From contig JAFLJO010000077.1 in assembly GCA_022712975.1 (NCBI GenBank), forward strand, positions 1 to 64,000: a stretch of DNA of 64,000 nt, given 5' to 3'. Positions 18,025-26,718 of this stretch are shown here, piece by piece. The position numbers were made by a program, and so were the translations under genes. The DNA is from Desulfocapsa sp. (GTDB lineage: Bacteria; Desulfobacterota; Desulfobulbia; Desulfobulbales; Desulfocapsaceae). Positions within the stretch are counted from its first letter, which is position 1. Each line of letters starts with the position of its first letter. The notes under the pieces are model-generated. The model did no database searches. It was not told the origin of the DNA and worked only from the letters and a program-made list of their open reading frames with translations.

Positions 18025-20946
18025 TCATGCCTTTTCAAGCCGAACAGCAGAGACCTTGACCCCAGGAATCACTGAAACATTACAAACAGCATTACCAGTA
18101 AGAACGTTGACTGCGGTTTTGGCGAAGTGGAAACTCATACAAACCAAGCCGGGTGTCACACTGTTGGTAATCTGTATCTTAGTCTTAATGGAACCACGAC
18201 GGGAAGTTACTCTTACCATATCGTGGTCATTCAGATCTAATGCTTGAGCATCCATAGGATTTATGTCAATTAGCTCTTCGCTGAGCAGAGCGTTCAAACC
18301 ATCGGTTTTTCCGGTCATTGTTCTCGTATGGTAATGATAGATTTTTCGACCGGTAGTCAAAATAAACGGATAGTCTGTATCAGCAGCCTCAGCAGCCAAT
18401 GGTCGGTATTCCACAGTAGAGAATTGGCCGATACCCCTGGCAAACTTGCCTTTGTGGATTATAGGGGTACCAGGATGGTCATTTGAAGGGCATGGCCATT
18501 GCAAACCACACTCTTCCAATCGCTCGTAACTCATTCCCTTAAAATAATGTGGTGTAAGCTCTCTTACCTCGTCCCATATCTCTTCCGTAGTAGAGTAATT
18601 CCAGTTAAGACCAAGCCTTTGGGCCAGCAATTGAATTATTTCCCAGTCAGGCTTACTGTCGCCACGTGGCTTAATAGCAGGACGGACACGTTGCACCCGT
18701 CTTTCGGTATTTATGAAAGTACCTTCTTTTTCGGCAAAGGAAGCCGCTGGCAGGACAACATCCGCATATCGAGCGGTTTCGGTCAGAAAAATATCCTGAA
18801 CTACAAAAAAATCCAGATCTTCCAGACATTCACGCAGGTGAGTGGAATTGGGGTCAGAGACAACCAGGTTTTCGCCCATAAGGTACAGAACACGATTGCG
18901 CCTACTGGGGTTGTCGTGAAACATATCGGATATGGTGCGACCTGGAATATCAGAGAGTTCAACCCCCCAAGCCTTGGAAAATTTGGCTCGTACTTGAGCA
19001 CTAACACTCATCCCTTTGTATACCGGCTGTTCAAACTCTATGGTATCGGCAATTACCTCACTGGTGTTTATCTCCTTCTCCTTACAGGGAATGATGTTAG
19101 ACTTAAGCTCAGGTTGAAGAGCAAATTTCTCTATTTTAAGGCGTTGCCAGTAAGTATCGTCTTCTCGATCGCCGTATACCGGTTGATAACCAGTAAAGAC
19201 ATTTGGCAGACAGCCCATATCACAGGCTCCCTGAACATTGTTTTGGCCACGTAAGGGATTCATGCCAGCATTTGGCACACCCAGGTTTCCGGTAAGTAAG
19301 GAAATATTAGTTAAGGCAACAACGTTTTCGGTTCCACTGGTATGCTGGGTTATTCCCATACAGTAGATGATAGCACCGCTTTCGGCCTCGGCAAAAAGAC
19401 GGGCGGCCTTGATGATGTCCTCAGCTGGAACACCGGTAATCTCTGCGACGTACTCCGGAGTATATTTCTCAACCATCTCTTGCAGATATTCAAAGCCTTG
19501 GGTGCGCTCTCTAATATATTCTTTGTCTTCCAAACCCTCTTTTATAATTACATGTACCAAGGCGTTACAGAGGGCAACATCAGTACCAGGTTTGAGCCGC
19601 AGGTGAACGTCGGCGATGTTCACCAGTGGGATATGGCGCGGCTCAGCAACAATCAGCTTAGCACCGTTTCTCACGGCCTCGCGGACTCGATAACCAATAA
19701 CGGGATGATTTTCAGTAGTATTAGAACCAATCACCAGAATAGCACCGGCACCTGCCAACTCTTCAATGGTGTTTGTCATTGCTCCGCTACCCAATACTGT
19801 GGCCAGACCGACCACGGTGGGGGCGTGTCAGAGGCGGGCACATTGATCAATACTGTTAGTACCCAAGGAACGCATGAGCTTCTGAAAGAGATAATTGTCT
19901 TCGTTGGTAACTCTAGCCGAACTTAATCCACCTAAAACCTGGGGGCCGTATTTATCTTGGGCTTGACGAAATTTAGTAGCAATCAAATCCAGTGCTTCAT
20001 CCCAGGAGGCTTCAACTAAGATGCCATTACGCCTGATTAAAGGCGTGGTCAGGCGGTCGGGATGGTTAACAAAGTTATAGGCAAAACGACCTTTTACGCA
20101 AAGCCGACCTTTGTTCACTGGACTGTTGCGGTCACCGCGGGCAGAAAGAACACGATCTCCTCGAACTCCAAGGTAGATACCACAGCCAGTACCACAATAC
20201 GGACAGGTCGTCTTGACCTCACGTGTCGTCCGCACACTCGTCTTAGAGATAAATGCACCTGTTGGGCAACGAACAAGACACTCTCCACAAGACTCGCAGG
20301 TAGATTTGGCTATGGGTTTATCATTAAATCCGGCTATCCTGATGGCATCGCCCTTGACGGCAATATCACTAAGACTTATATTGCCGGCTTGATATTTTCT
20401 CGACAGTTTCCAATAGTCGCGAAAATTAAGGTCAAGGGCATCGACACCATTAATCTCCTTACAGGTGCGCACGCAGATACCACACAGCACGCACTTATTC
20501 GGGTCACGATAAAAGAAGGGGTTGGAATCATCAATGGCAAGGGTGTTATTGGCTGTACGCTTCAAACGCTCTACAAGTCCATTCTCAATGCCGACATGGG
20601 ATATAATCTTCTGCAATTTACAGTCTATACTCTTGTTACATTCAAGACAATCTACCTGATGATTCAAAACAAGCAATTCTGTGGCAACACGACGTGCCTG
20701 TCTAATTTCGGGGCTTTCAGTGCTTACTACCATTCCCTCTTTAACCGCTACCCCACAGGAGATGATTGGACTTTTCCGTCCCTCTATCTCAACCACACAT
20801 AATCGGCATCCTCCAAAGGGTTTCAAGTCAGCGTGGTGACAAAGATGGGGGATATAAATATTATGTGCAAGTGCCGCCTTAAGTATGGTCTGACCTTTAT
20901 TTGCTTTGACTTTTATTCCGTCAATCGATAACGTAATTTTGCCCAT
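18025..20946 (-). CDS. fdhA: Formate dehydrogenase alpha subunit, selenocysteine-containing
   Basis: One 973-residue protein when UGA 19830-19828 is read as selenocysteine 373, in the diagnostic motif IDQCARL-Sec-HAPTVVGLA. The N-terminus carries a [2Fe-2S] domain (Cys36, 47, 50, 64), a His/Cys cluster region, two ferredoxin-type clusters (CVLCGICVRTCKE near 155; CESCGECLVRCPTG near 215) and TCPYCGTGCG, the cluster beside the molybdenum/tungsten bis-pterin site. It lacks a Tat signal, so it is cytoplasmic, like NAD(P)H- or ferredoxin-linked CO2-reducing/formate-oxidising enzymes. It lies 15 nt downstream of the CdhB-like gene at 20962. A SECIS hairpin follows the UGA. Confidence 0.95.
19799..19830 (-). 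promoter_or_regulatory. SECIS element of fdhA
   Basis: On the minus strand, UGA is followed after 18 nt by loop GGUCU, closed by the 6-bp stem GUGGUC/GGCCAC. The distance and loop equal those of the well-studied E. coli fdhF element. It shows that this genome decodes UGA as selenocysteine. Confidence 0.85.
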
Positions 20947-20961
20947 ATCTTTCAGCCTCCA

Positions 20962-21606
20962 CTACTCTGCATTTTTTTCTTTCGCTTTGTTGATAATAGT
21001 AATAAGATTCTCGATGGTGTTAATTCCTACCTGGCACAAGGTGATTGTTGCATCTACATGCCCACGATGTCCACAAAGAGCGATGGTAGTCACATCAGTC
21101 CCATCTTTGATCAATTTAAGGGCAACATCGGCGTAGGCACACTCTACCCCCACAAATAGCACTACATCGTATTTATTGTGTCCGATAACCAGGTCACCGT
21201 GATACGGATTTATCTCTACAGCCGTTCTAGCCTGTGGATAGCCAGGACGGATATCCATTATGGGAAGTATTTCAGCTCCTATTGCTTCGGCAAGTTTTCT
21301 TAGTACCCTGGCCTTGGCTGGTGCTCCTTCTTCCCATGTCCAGAGAATAATGCGGCCAGGAACAAAGATAACCGGCTTTTTGGCATTAAGACATTGTTCA
21401 GCAATTTTTTCCATGGCCAGGGCTTCAGGAACCATTCGGTCTTCCAGCAGTGCTTTATTTTTCTCTGGGTGCGACATCTTCGATATCGGTTCCGGAGACA
21501 GCAACGCCTGGTATCGGTTTTTCTTGTGACTCTTCTCCTGGTTCCTACCTTTAAGTGTAATCACTTTGGGAATTCCTACGTAATGTTTTGTAAAATTTAT
21601 CACCAT
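20962..21606 (-). CDS. CdhB-like protein (CO dehydrogenase epsilon/beta-subunit family), copy 2
   Basis: Up to 214 residues. It is clearly homologous to the gene at 24933-25508: both share an opening like IFVPGRIILW, then EIGAEILP-type and D-RP-YP motifs, VEINP, a DV-LFVGVEC segment and a TIALCGHRGH-A--TL ending. This is the Rossmann-like fold of the CdhB (epsilon) subunit of acetyl-CoA decarbonylase/synthase, known to bind FAD-like cofactor in archaea. Here no CdhA is beside it; instead fdhA follows after 15 nt. The ATG at 21606 has no good ribosome-binding site; GTG near 21564 or the ATG near 21477 are alternatives. A role in electron transfer to formate dehydrogenase is inferred. Confidence 0.75.
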   Translation of the reverse strand: MVINFTKHYVGIPKVITLKGRNQEKSHKKNRYQALLSPEPISKMSHPEKNKALLEDRMVPEALAMEKIAEQCLNAKKPVIFVPGRIILWTWEEGAPAKARVLRKLAEAIGAEILPIMDIRPGYPQARTAVEINPYHGDLVIGHNKYDVVLFVGVECAYADVALKLIKDGTDVTTIALCGHRGHVDATITLCQVGINTIENLITIINKAKEKNAE

Positions 21607-21770
21607 TATGTAATATGTTCATACAATATTACAACCTACAGTAATTGCCGGAAAAAAACGAGTACTAAAAGAAGGGTGTTGAAAAGCTTACATGTAAGAA
21701 TGGCGGGACATTCTCAGGCGGCTGTTGCGATTTCAGCGCCGCCTGACCTGCGATTGATAAGGTTAAAAAC

Positions 21771-21818
21771 AAAAAAAAGCCTGCGTCCGACCGCAATGGT
21801 CGGGACGCTGGCTTTTTT
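21771..21818 (-). terminator. Intrinsic terminator after porD
   Basis: A long stem (AGCC, GCGTCCGACC paired with GGTCGGGACGC, GGCT, with one mismatch) and loop GCAAT, flanked by eight A on one side and six T on the other. It lies 25 nt downstream of the porD stop on the minus strand and would work in both directions, separating the por operon from the copy-2 CdhB/fdhA unit. Confidence 0.88.
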
Positions 21819-21842
21819 GTTATCAAATAATTCTGGAAAAGG

Positions 21843-22064
21843 TCAGGCCGCTTCTTGGGCAACCAGTTCCAGCTTAATACATTTCTTCGGGCAATTTGCC
21901 TCACAGAGTCCGCAACCCTTGCATCTTTCGATAATCACCGAACATTTGCCTTTTTTGTCATCTTCGCCCTTTACATAGGCGATGGCATTCGGTTCAGGGC
22001 AAACCCTGACGCAAGTTTTGCAGCCAATGCATTTTTCCTGGTCAATATAGGCTGCTACATACAT
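21843..22064 (-). CDS. porD: 2-oxoacid:ferredoxin oxidoreductase delta subunit (2[4Fe-4S] ferredoxin)
   Basis: A 73-residue ferredoxin with two cluster motifs: CIGCKTCVRVCP (about residues 12-23) and CKGCGLCEANCP (about 48-59). It passes electrons from the thiamine pyrophosphate subunit to external ferredoxin. It is the last gene of the por operon and is followed by the strong terminator at 21771. The 48-nt gap to the gamma gene contains CCTGGGAAG... with AGGAGGATAAAAAT on the minus strand just before ATG 22064, a good ribosome-binding site. Confidence 0.93.
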   Translation of the reverse strand: MYVAAYIDQEKCIGCKTCVRVCPEPNAIAYVKGEDDKKGKCSVIIERCKGCGLCEANCPKKCIKLELVAQEAA

Positions 22065-22112
22065 ATTTTTATCCTCCTGGGAAGAAATTTATTTAAAAGC
22101 TGTCCGCATTAC

Positions 22113-22790
22113 TCAGGCGGCAAGCAGTGACTCGGCACTTTCCGAAGCAGCGATCAGAACCTTCATGTTGGCTTCGATGAGTTTTTCAGCCTTGGCGTAC
22201 TGTTTCGTGATGGCATCATCAAGCACCGCAGTGGTTCCTGAGGCTACGAACCCTTTGGCCTTGGCGCCGAAACGTTCCTGTAGAGCTTCCTCAAGCGCAG
22301 TCATGGTAACTATTTTGGTGACTCCTATGAGGGCTCCGAGCATGGCAATGTTGGTTGCCAGGTCGGTGCCGCCGATATCCCTGGCCAACTGGGTGGCTTG
22401 CACAAAATAGACTTTGGCGTTTAGATCATCAAGATCTTTTTGCTCGTCTTCAGTAAAGTCAAACGTAAATTCCGAGTTGACAATAATAATGCCATCTTTT
22501 TGAAGACCGGAGAAAAAAGGCATGGTGTAGGATTTCCCATGTAAAATAACATCAGGATGAAAAACCATGATGATATTGGGATAAAGAATCTCACCAGTGT
22601 CGAAAATCTCCTCATCGGAAATTCGCACATAACTCTCAGCAGGAGCCAATCGTTTTTCAGCGCCGAAAAATGGGTTGACCATGGCGTTCTTGCCGTCCAT
22701 GACCGCAGCACTGCCCACGATATGGGACGCAGTAACTGCGCCCTGTCCGCCGAGACCAGACATTCTGATCGATGTTGTTTTACTGCTCAT
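22113..22790 (-). CDS. porC: 2-oxoacid:ferredoxin oxidoreductase gamma subunit
   Basis: A 225-residue protein of the POR/KOR gamma family. The start SIRMSGLGGQGAVTASHIVGSAAV is the family signature, and PFFGAEKRLAPAESYVRIS follows; the region around residues 135-165 (ARDIGGTDLATNIAMLGAL) is typical. It contributes to CoA binding and subunit assembly. It follows the beta gene by 21 nt. The C-terminus (YAKAEKLIEANMKVLIAASESAESLLAA) is a helical extension. Confidence 0.92.
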   Translation of the reverse strand: MSSKTTSIRMSGLGGQGAVTASHIVGSAAVMDGKNAMVNPFFGAEKRLAPAESYVRISDEEIFDTGEILYPNIIMVFHPDVILHGKSYTMPFFSGLQKDGIIIVNSEFTFDFTEDEQKDLDDLNAKVYFVQATQLARDIGGTDLATNIAMLGALIGVTKIVTMTALEEALQERFGAKAKGFVASGTTAVLDDAITKQYAKAEKLIEANMKVLIAASESAESLLAA

Positions 22791-22811
22791 TGGTTTGTCC
22801 CTCCTGTCCGG

Positions 22812-23693
22812 CTATTTCTTGCCTTCTTCTTTTTTAACTTTAGGCTTAATGGCTCCGCTTGACACCAGTAAGTTCTCAACTTCTTCGCTCATATATTCCT
22901 CAAAGGCATAGTCCTCTTTGGCTCGCTTTTTAGCAAGAGCAACGGATTCAGCTGGTTTCATTTTGAGGTTGGTGGGACATGGTGTGTATATCTGGATATA
23001 GGTGGGGCCTATTTCCCTGGCAGCAAGCACCGCATTTCTGAAACACTGACCTATCTTGGCGGTATTGGCAGTAGAGACCTTGGCGACATAGACGCAGCCA
23101 GCTTGTTTGGCAAATTCCGGCACATTCATCTTCTGAAAGTTCTTGCCAGTGGGCGCCATGTTGCGCACAGTACCGAACGGGGTCATACCGCTTTCCTGGC
23201 CACCAGTGTTGGCATATATTTCATTGTCAAACATGACAGTGGTGATATTCTCACCCCTGATCCAAGAATGCATAGTCATGTCAAAACCGATGTCAGCGGT
23301 GGCACCGTCTCCGGCCATGACCACCACGTCTTTGTTTTGATCGGGAAAGCGGAGTTTTAGTCCCCGCTTGAGGCCGGAAGCCACTGCGTTCTGGTTACCG
23401 AACAGGGCGTGGACATTATGGATGGCCAGCTGCGGGAAAGCCAAGCTGTTGCAGCCGGTGGAGCCAACGATCACCGTGTCTTCCGGACAGGGCAGTGCTG
23501 AAATCAAGGTTCGGAAGGCCAAGGCCAAGTTACAGCCAGCACACAGGGGATGCTCTTCGATGAGTTCCTTAAAAGTACCGAGATCCTTGACACTTTTATC
23601 GGCGGCAAAAGGGCCATCCGACGCCAGATCCAAGTACTCTTGTGGCATGACATCCACAAAAGCAGGATTAATTTTGGTTATTGCTAAAGACAT
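22812..23693 (-). CDS. porB: 2-oxoacid:ferredoxin oxidoreductase beta subunit (TPP-binding)
   Basis: A 293-residue thiamine pyrophosphate subunit. LCAGCNLALAFRTL and STGCNSL supply cluster cysteines, and MAGDGATADIGFD is the GDG...N diphosphate-binding motif with metal ligand continuing to FDNEIYANTGGQESGMTPFG. The NTG-Q-SG-TP-G form matches pyruvate-type enzymes; other 2-oxoacids are possible. It works with the alpha, gamma and delta subunits to oxidise 2-oxoacid plus CoA to acyl-CoA and CO2, reducing ferredoxin, or the reverse carboxylation. In this CO2-centred block the reductive direction is conceivable. Confidence 0.92.
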   Translation of the reverse strand: MSLAITKINPAFVDVMPQEYLDLASDGPFAADKSVKDLGTFKELIEEHPLCAGCNLALAFRTLISALPCPEDTVIVGSTGCNSLAFPQLAIHNVHALFGNQNAVASGLKRGLKLRFPDQNKDVVVMAGDGATADIGFDMTMHSWIRGENITTVMFDNEIYANTGGQESGMTPFGTVRNMAPTGKNFQKMNVPEFAKQAGCVYVAKVSTANTAKIGQCFRNAVLAAREIGPTYIQIYTPCPTNLKMKPAESVALAKKRAKEDYAFEEYMSEEVENLLVSSGAIKPKVKKEEGKK

Positions 23694-23771
23694 ATTTTCC
23701 TCCAGATTAACTCTATAGGATTGAATTTTCTGATATTAATATTAATAAAAATATTCAATTTCTGTTTAAGA

Positions 23772-24929
23772 TCAAACACCGAATAAGGCGTTTTCCTTGA
23801 TAACCTTGACAATGACATCGGGAGGCATGGTCATACCGCCAAATACCCGTGGACCTTGTACCATGCGGTCGTTGTTGGGGATGACAGATGCCACTTCCTT
23901 TGCCAGCCAGCCGACACGGTTAAATTCCGGAACAATGATCTTTTCAGCCTTGCTCAATGCCTGCCTGATTTCTTCGGCGGGAAAGGGTCTAATGGTCTTG
24001 ACTTTGATCAATCCGACTTCAATACCTTCTTCCTTGGCCATTTTAATGGCTTCGCGTGACTGGGAAACGGCAGTGCCGGAGGCAATTATCTGGATAGGCG
24101 CATCAGGATTCTGCTGTTCGATAAAACTGCCCAGCAACTCCTTGAGAAACGGCCTGGATCGCTCGATGGATGCCATGCACTCCTGCTGCCAACTAGCATG
24201 GGCAGCATAACTTACATAGTTTGATTTCATCACAAAGGGATCTTTCATATAACGGAAAGGCGGGGTCTCCATGTCAATATGGGGGGTCGGTGACATGGAT
24301 GGGTCGTATGGTTTAAGTTTGACGTCCTCGGTAACCACCTTGACCTTCTGGCGGGTGTGGGTGACAAAGAAACCATCGACAAAGATGCCTACGGGGATAT
24401 GGACTGAAGTTCGTTCCGCTATGGAAAAACTCATGAGATACATGTCGTAGAGTTCCTGTGCGTTTTCAGCGTGAAGCATCAGCATGCCGGTGTCCATTAA
24501 CATGGCCATTTCGATGGTGTCAGGCTGGATGCTTAAGGGCGCATTGATGGCTCTGGTCATGAAACCGATGACAATGGGCAACCTGGCTCCTGCCCACATC
24601 GGAAAGTTCTCAAAGGCTCGCAGGGTACCAGGGCCGCAGGTGGCGGTAAACATCCTGACTCCGGCCATGGCGCCTCCGGCAACTTGGGACATGACGGCGA
24701 ATTCATTTTCGCCACGGAAGTATTCCTTCACATACCCCTCGGCATAAAGGTCGCCGATCAGGTGCATGGATTCACTCTGGGGGGTAATGGGATAAGCAAT
24801 GGCCATGTCGACATTGGCTCTTCTGATCGCCTCACGAACCGCTTCGCTGCCGGTCATGAACTGTTCTTCACGTTTGGCTTCAAAAAGCATGTATTCGGTT
24901 GATACTTCTTTAAGGTTTTTTGCAGACAT
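23772..24929 (-). CDS. porA: 2-oxoacid:ferredoxin oxidoreductase alpha subunit
   Basis: A 385-residue subunit with the alpha-domain opening MTGSEAVREAIRRANVDMAIAYPITPQSE, then GENEFAVMSQVAGGAMAGVRMFTATCGPG and the C-terminal transketolase-like region IGLIKVKTIRPFPAEEIRQAL-KAEKIIVPEFN. This is the pyruvate:ferredoxin oxidoreductase alpha pattern. It stands 3 nt after the CdhB-like copy-1 stop, so they are translationally close. The 78-nt AT-rich gap before beta contains an inverted repeat (ATATTAATATTAATAAAAATATT region) but no terminator. Confidence 0.92.
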   Translation of the reverse strand: MSAKNLKEVSTEYMLFEAKREEQFMTGSEAVREAIRRANVDMAIAYPITPQSESMHLIGDLYAEGYVKEYFRGENEFAVMSQVAGGAMAGVRMFTATCGPGTLRAFENFPMWAGARLPIVIGFMTRAINAPLSIQPDTIEMAMLMDTGMLMLHAENAQELYDMYLMSFSIAERTSVHIPVGIFVDGFFVTHTRQKVKVVTEDVKLKPYDPSMSPTPHIDMETPPFRYMKDPFVMKSNYVSYAAHASWQQECMASIERSRPFLKELLGSFIEQQNPDAPIQIIASGTAVSQSREAIKMAKEEGIEVGLIKVKTIRPFPAEEIRQALSKAEKIIVPEFNRVGWLAKEVASVIPNNDRMVQGPRVFGGMTMPPDVIVKVIKENALFGV

Positions 24930-24932
24930 CTT

Positions 24933-25508
24933 TTACGCCCTCCTTTTCTTGAGATCTTTTACAGTGGCAAGGAGTTTCCGCAAGGTGTCGTTGTCGGTTT
25001 CGCGCAGTGATACGTTTGCCTCTTCGTGACCTTCCTCGGCACACAGGGCTACTGTAAAGCAACTCGTGCCGCCCCGGATTATTTTAAGCGCCAGGTTGGC
25101 CTGGTGACAGTGAACCCCGATAAAAACGCCGACATCAATTTTATTAAACCAGATGGTCAGGTTCGGGTGGTTTGGGTTGATCTCCACTTCTGGATTGATC
25201 ATTGGATATTTGGGTCGATAATCCGGCATGGGAATGACCTTGGCGCCAACTTCCGCGGAAATTTCACGGATAAGTTTACCCCTTTCCTGAGCGTAATCGG
25301 TGGTTCTCCAAAGTACCAATGGTCCGGGAAAAAAGGTCGGAACCGTTGCTCCCAACAGTTTCTCCGCGATACATTCGATCGCTTCCTGCTTTTCGACATG
25401 CCTGCCTTCTATCATTGCCTTCCCTGGCCCGGCAAGGGTCACTCCCTGCATGGCGGCGGCGGGTGGTAGATAGCCTTCAGGCCCCTGTAGCACTTGATAT
25501 GCTCCCAT
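24933..25508 (-). CDS. CdhB-like protein (CO dehydrogenase epsilon/beta-subunit family), copy 1
   Basis: A 191-residue protein, first gene of the por operon (AAGGAGGACAG before ATG 25508). It has FFPGPLVLW, VGAKVIPMPDYRPKYP, VEINPNHPNLTIW, DVGVFIGVHCHQANLALKII and TVALCAEEGHEEANVSL, matching the second copy at 20962 along its whole length. Related proteins in the Desulfobacterota are commonly annotated as 'carbon monoxide dehydrogenase beta subunit family' and lie beside 2-oxoacid oxidoreductases, suggesting an accessory subunit rather than part of a CODH/ACS. Function is inferred from family and context. Confidence 0.82.
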   Translation of the reverse strand: MGAYQVLQGPEGYLPPAAAMQGVTLAGPGKAMIEGRHVEKQEAIECIAEKLLGATVPTFFPGPLVLWRTTDYAQERGKLIREISAEVGAKVIPMPDYRPKYPMINPEVEINPNHPNLTIWFNKIDVGVFIGVHCHQANLALKIIRGGTSCFTVALCAEEGHEEANVSLRETDNDTLRKLLATVKDLKKRRA

Positions 25509-25605
25509 TCTGTCCTCCTTAGGTTAATTAAATTTGAATAGTTATGAATAAATAAGGCTCTTCCGGAGTATCTGTGGGGTAGATCACCGCAAGTTTCTCG
25601 ATATA

Positions 25606-25725
25606 TCAGGACATGATGCCCTGCTGGCAGAAGTTGTCAGTGTTCGCTAACTGAAAAATGACAATTGATACCTTATAACCCATATAGGAAAAATTCCCAT
25701 ATAAATTTTAATTTTTCGATACATT
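25606..25725 (+). repeat. Dispersed repeat, copy C
   Basis: Begins TCAGGACATGATGCCCTGC and has a mismatched hairpin (TGCCCTGCTGGCA), a longer middle with AGTGTTCGCTAACTGA-type heptamers, and the tail ATAGGAAAAATTCCCAT...TTTTTCGATACATT. At 120 bp it is the longest and most diverged plus-strand copy. It lies upstream of the por operon. Confidence 0.75.
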
Positions 25726-26322
25726 AAGTTGAAGACTGGACTTACCTCCCCGATTTGTCGGAAGAAGCGAAGATACCATTGTTGATGACACGCTGGCGGT
25801 AGAGTCATGTCATACTGAGTTTATAATACTCAGCAGTAAAAAACATTTGCTTGAAGAGAAGAAAAGTCGTGAGAATTAATTCCCGGAAGTTCTTTGCAGG
25901 TCGTTAAACGTATTGGAATATGGTGATTTAGTCTCAATTTAAGAGATACATTCATTAGCTTGATGGCTATGACTTACACCTCTCAAGTGGGTACTGAAAA
26001 GAGTGCCTGAATACCACTCAACGTTGCGTTAGTTTAACTGAAAACGACATTTCTGTAAAGCCCTAAAGATAACGTCACGTTCAGAAGACCATTATCCGAA
26101 AGATACTTGAACATGTGGCTCTGTGGCGTACGCCAAAACAACCACGCTTGCATCCCAGAAAAAAATAAGTTTAGTTTGCCTCGGAACAATCCATGCCCTT
26201 CGACAATCCGTACAGGAAGAGTTATTTGACGATGGCTGGGTGTGCTGCGAAGAACCAGTCTTTTCTGTTGATGGATTTTTTCTGTGAGCCTACATTCGTA
26301 TGTCTTTTTGTGAATATTCTTG
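25726..26322. other. Gene-free stretch with probable transposase remnant
   Basis: No intact gene. In one plus-strand frame, about 26086-26166, the translation TIIRKILEHVALWRTPKQPR ends at a TAA and resembles the C-terminal end of a DDE- or IS91-like transposase (RKILEHL-LW pattern). Another frame (about 26120-26287) reads to VFSVDGFFL before its stop. These look like eroded mobile-element or gene pieces; the exact family is not established. Confidence 0.35.
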
Positions 26323-26552
26323 ATGTTCTGTCAGATCTTTTGTATTTATTGTCGGGAACGGTCAGATGAAGTGGTGTTATTGTGTTTGTTCGTTTGTGCT
26401 TGTATGATCATCAATTTTGCGAGAAAGAGATCTTTCAGAAGCTGTTCCAGAGAGTCTGCCGGGATAGTTTTTTCTCCTTTTGCTCGCTGAAAAAGTGATT
26501 ACTTATCACCTTATTTCTCCTTTTGTTTGCTGAAAAGCGATCATTTATCACC
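26323..26552 (+). promoter_or_regulatory. Duplicated leader, copy 1 (upstream of SulP)
   Basis: 26323-26510 is clearly similar to 31168-31361 upstream of sbtA. The best-kept blocks are GGTCAGATGAAGTGGTGTTA with TTGTGTTTGT, ATCAATTTTG, and CTCCTTTTGCTCGCTGAAAA ending in TTATCACC. The last 42 bp is tandemly duplicated here (26469-26510 and 26511-26552). GTGAT-TACTT-ATCAC (26495-26509) can form a small hairpin. It ends about 165 bp before the SulP start. Promoter, regulator site or structured RNA are all possible. Confidence 0.7.
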
Positions 26553-26718
26553 TTCTGTTTTGTGCCAATAACTACGAAAAAGTTGATGAGGAACATCCGA
26601 TGGTTGAGCGATTTGACTCTCTTTTCCGTGTGTTCGCTATTTTCGGAAAGGTGAAAGAGCGCTTGGTAACGTGATTAATATTTAAATATTTTTGAATACT
26701 AAGGAGGAAAGAAAAAAA

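Noticed and set aside
18025..20946. Formate dehydrogenase as two genes split by a stop
   Set aside because: The TGA lies in the known CARL-Sec-HAPTV motif with a standard SECIS, so it is selenocysteine.
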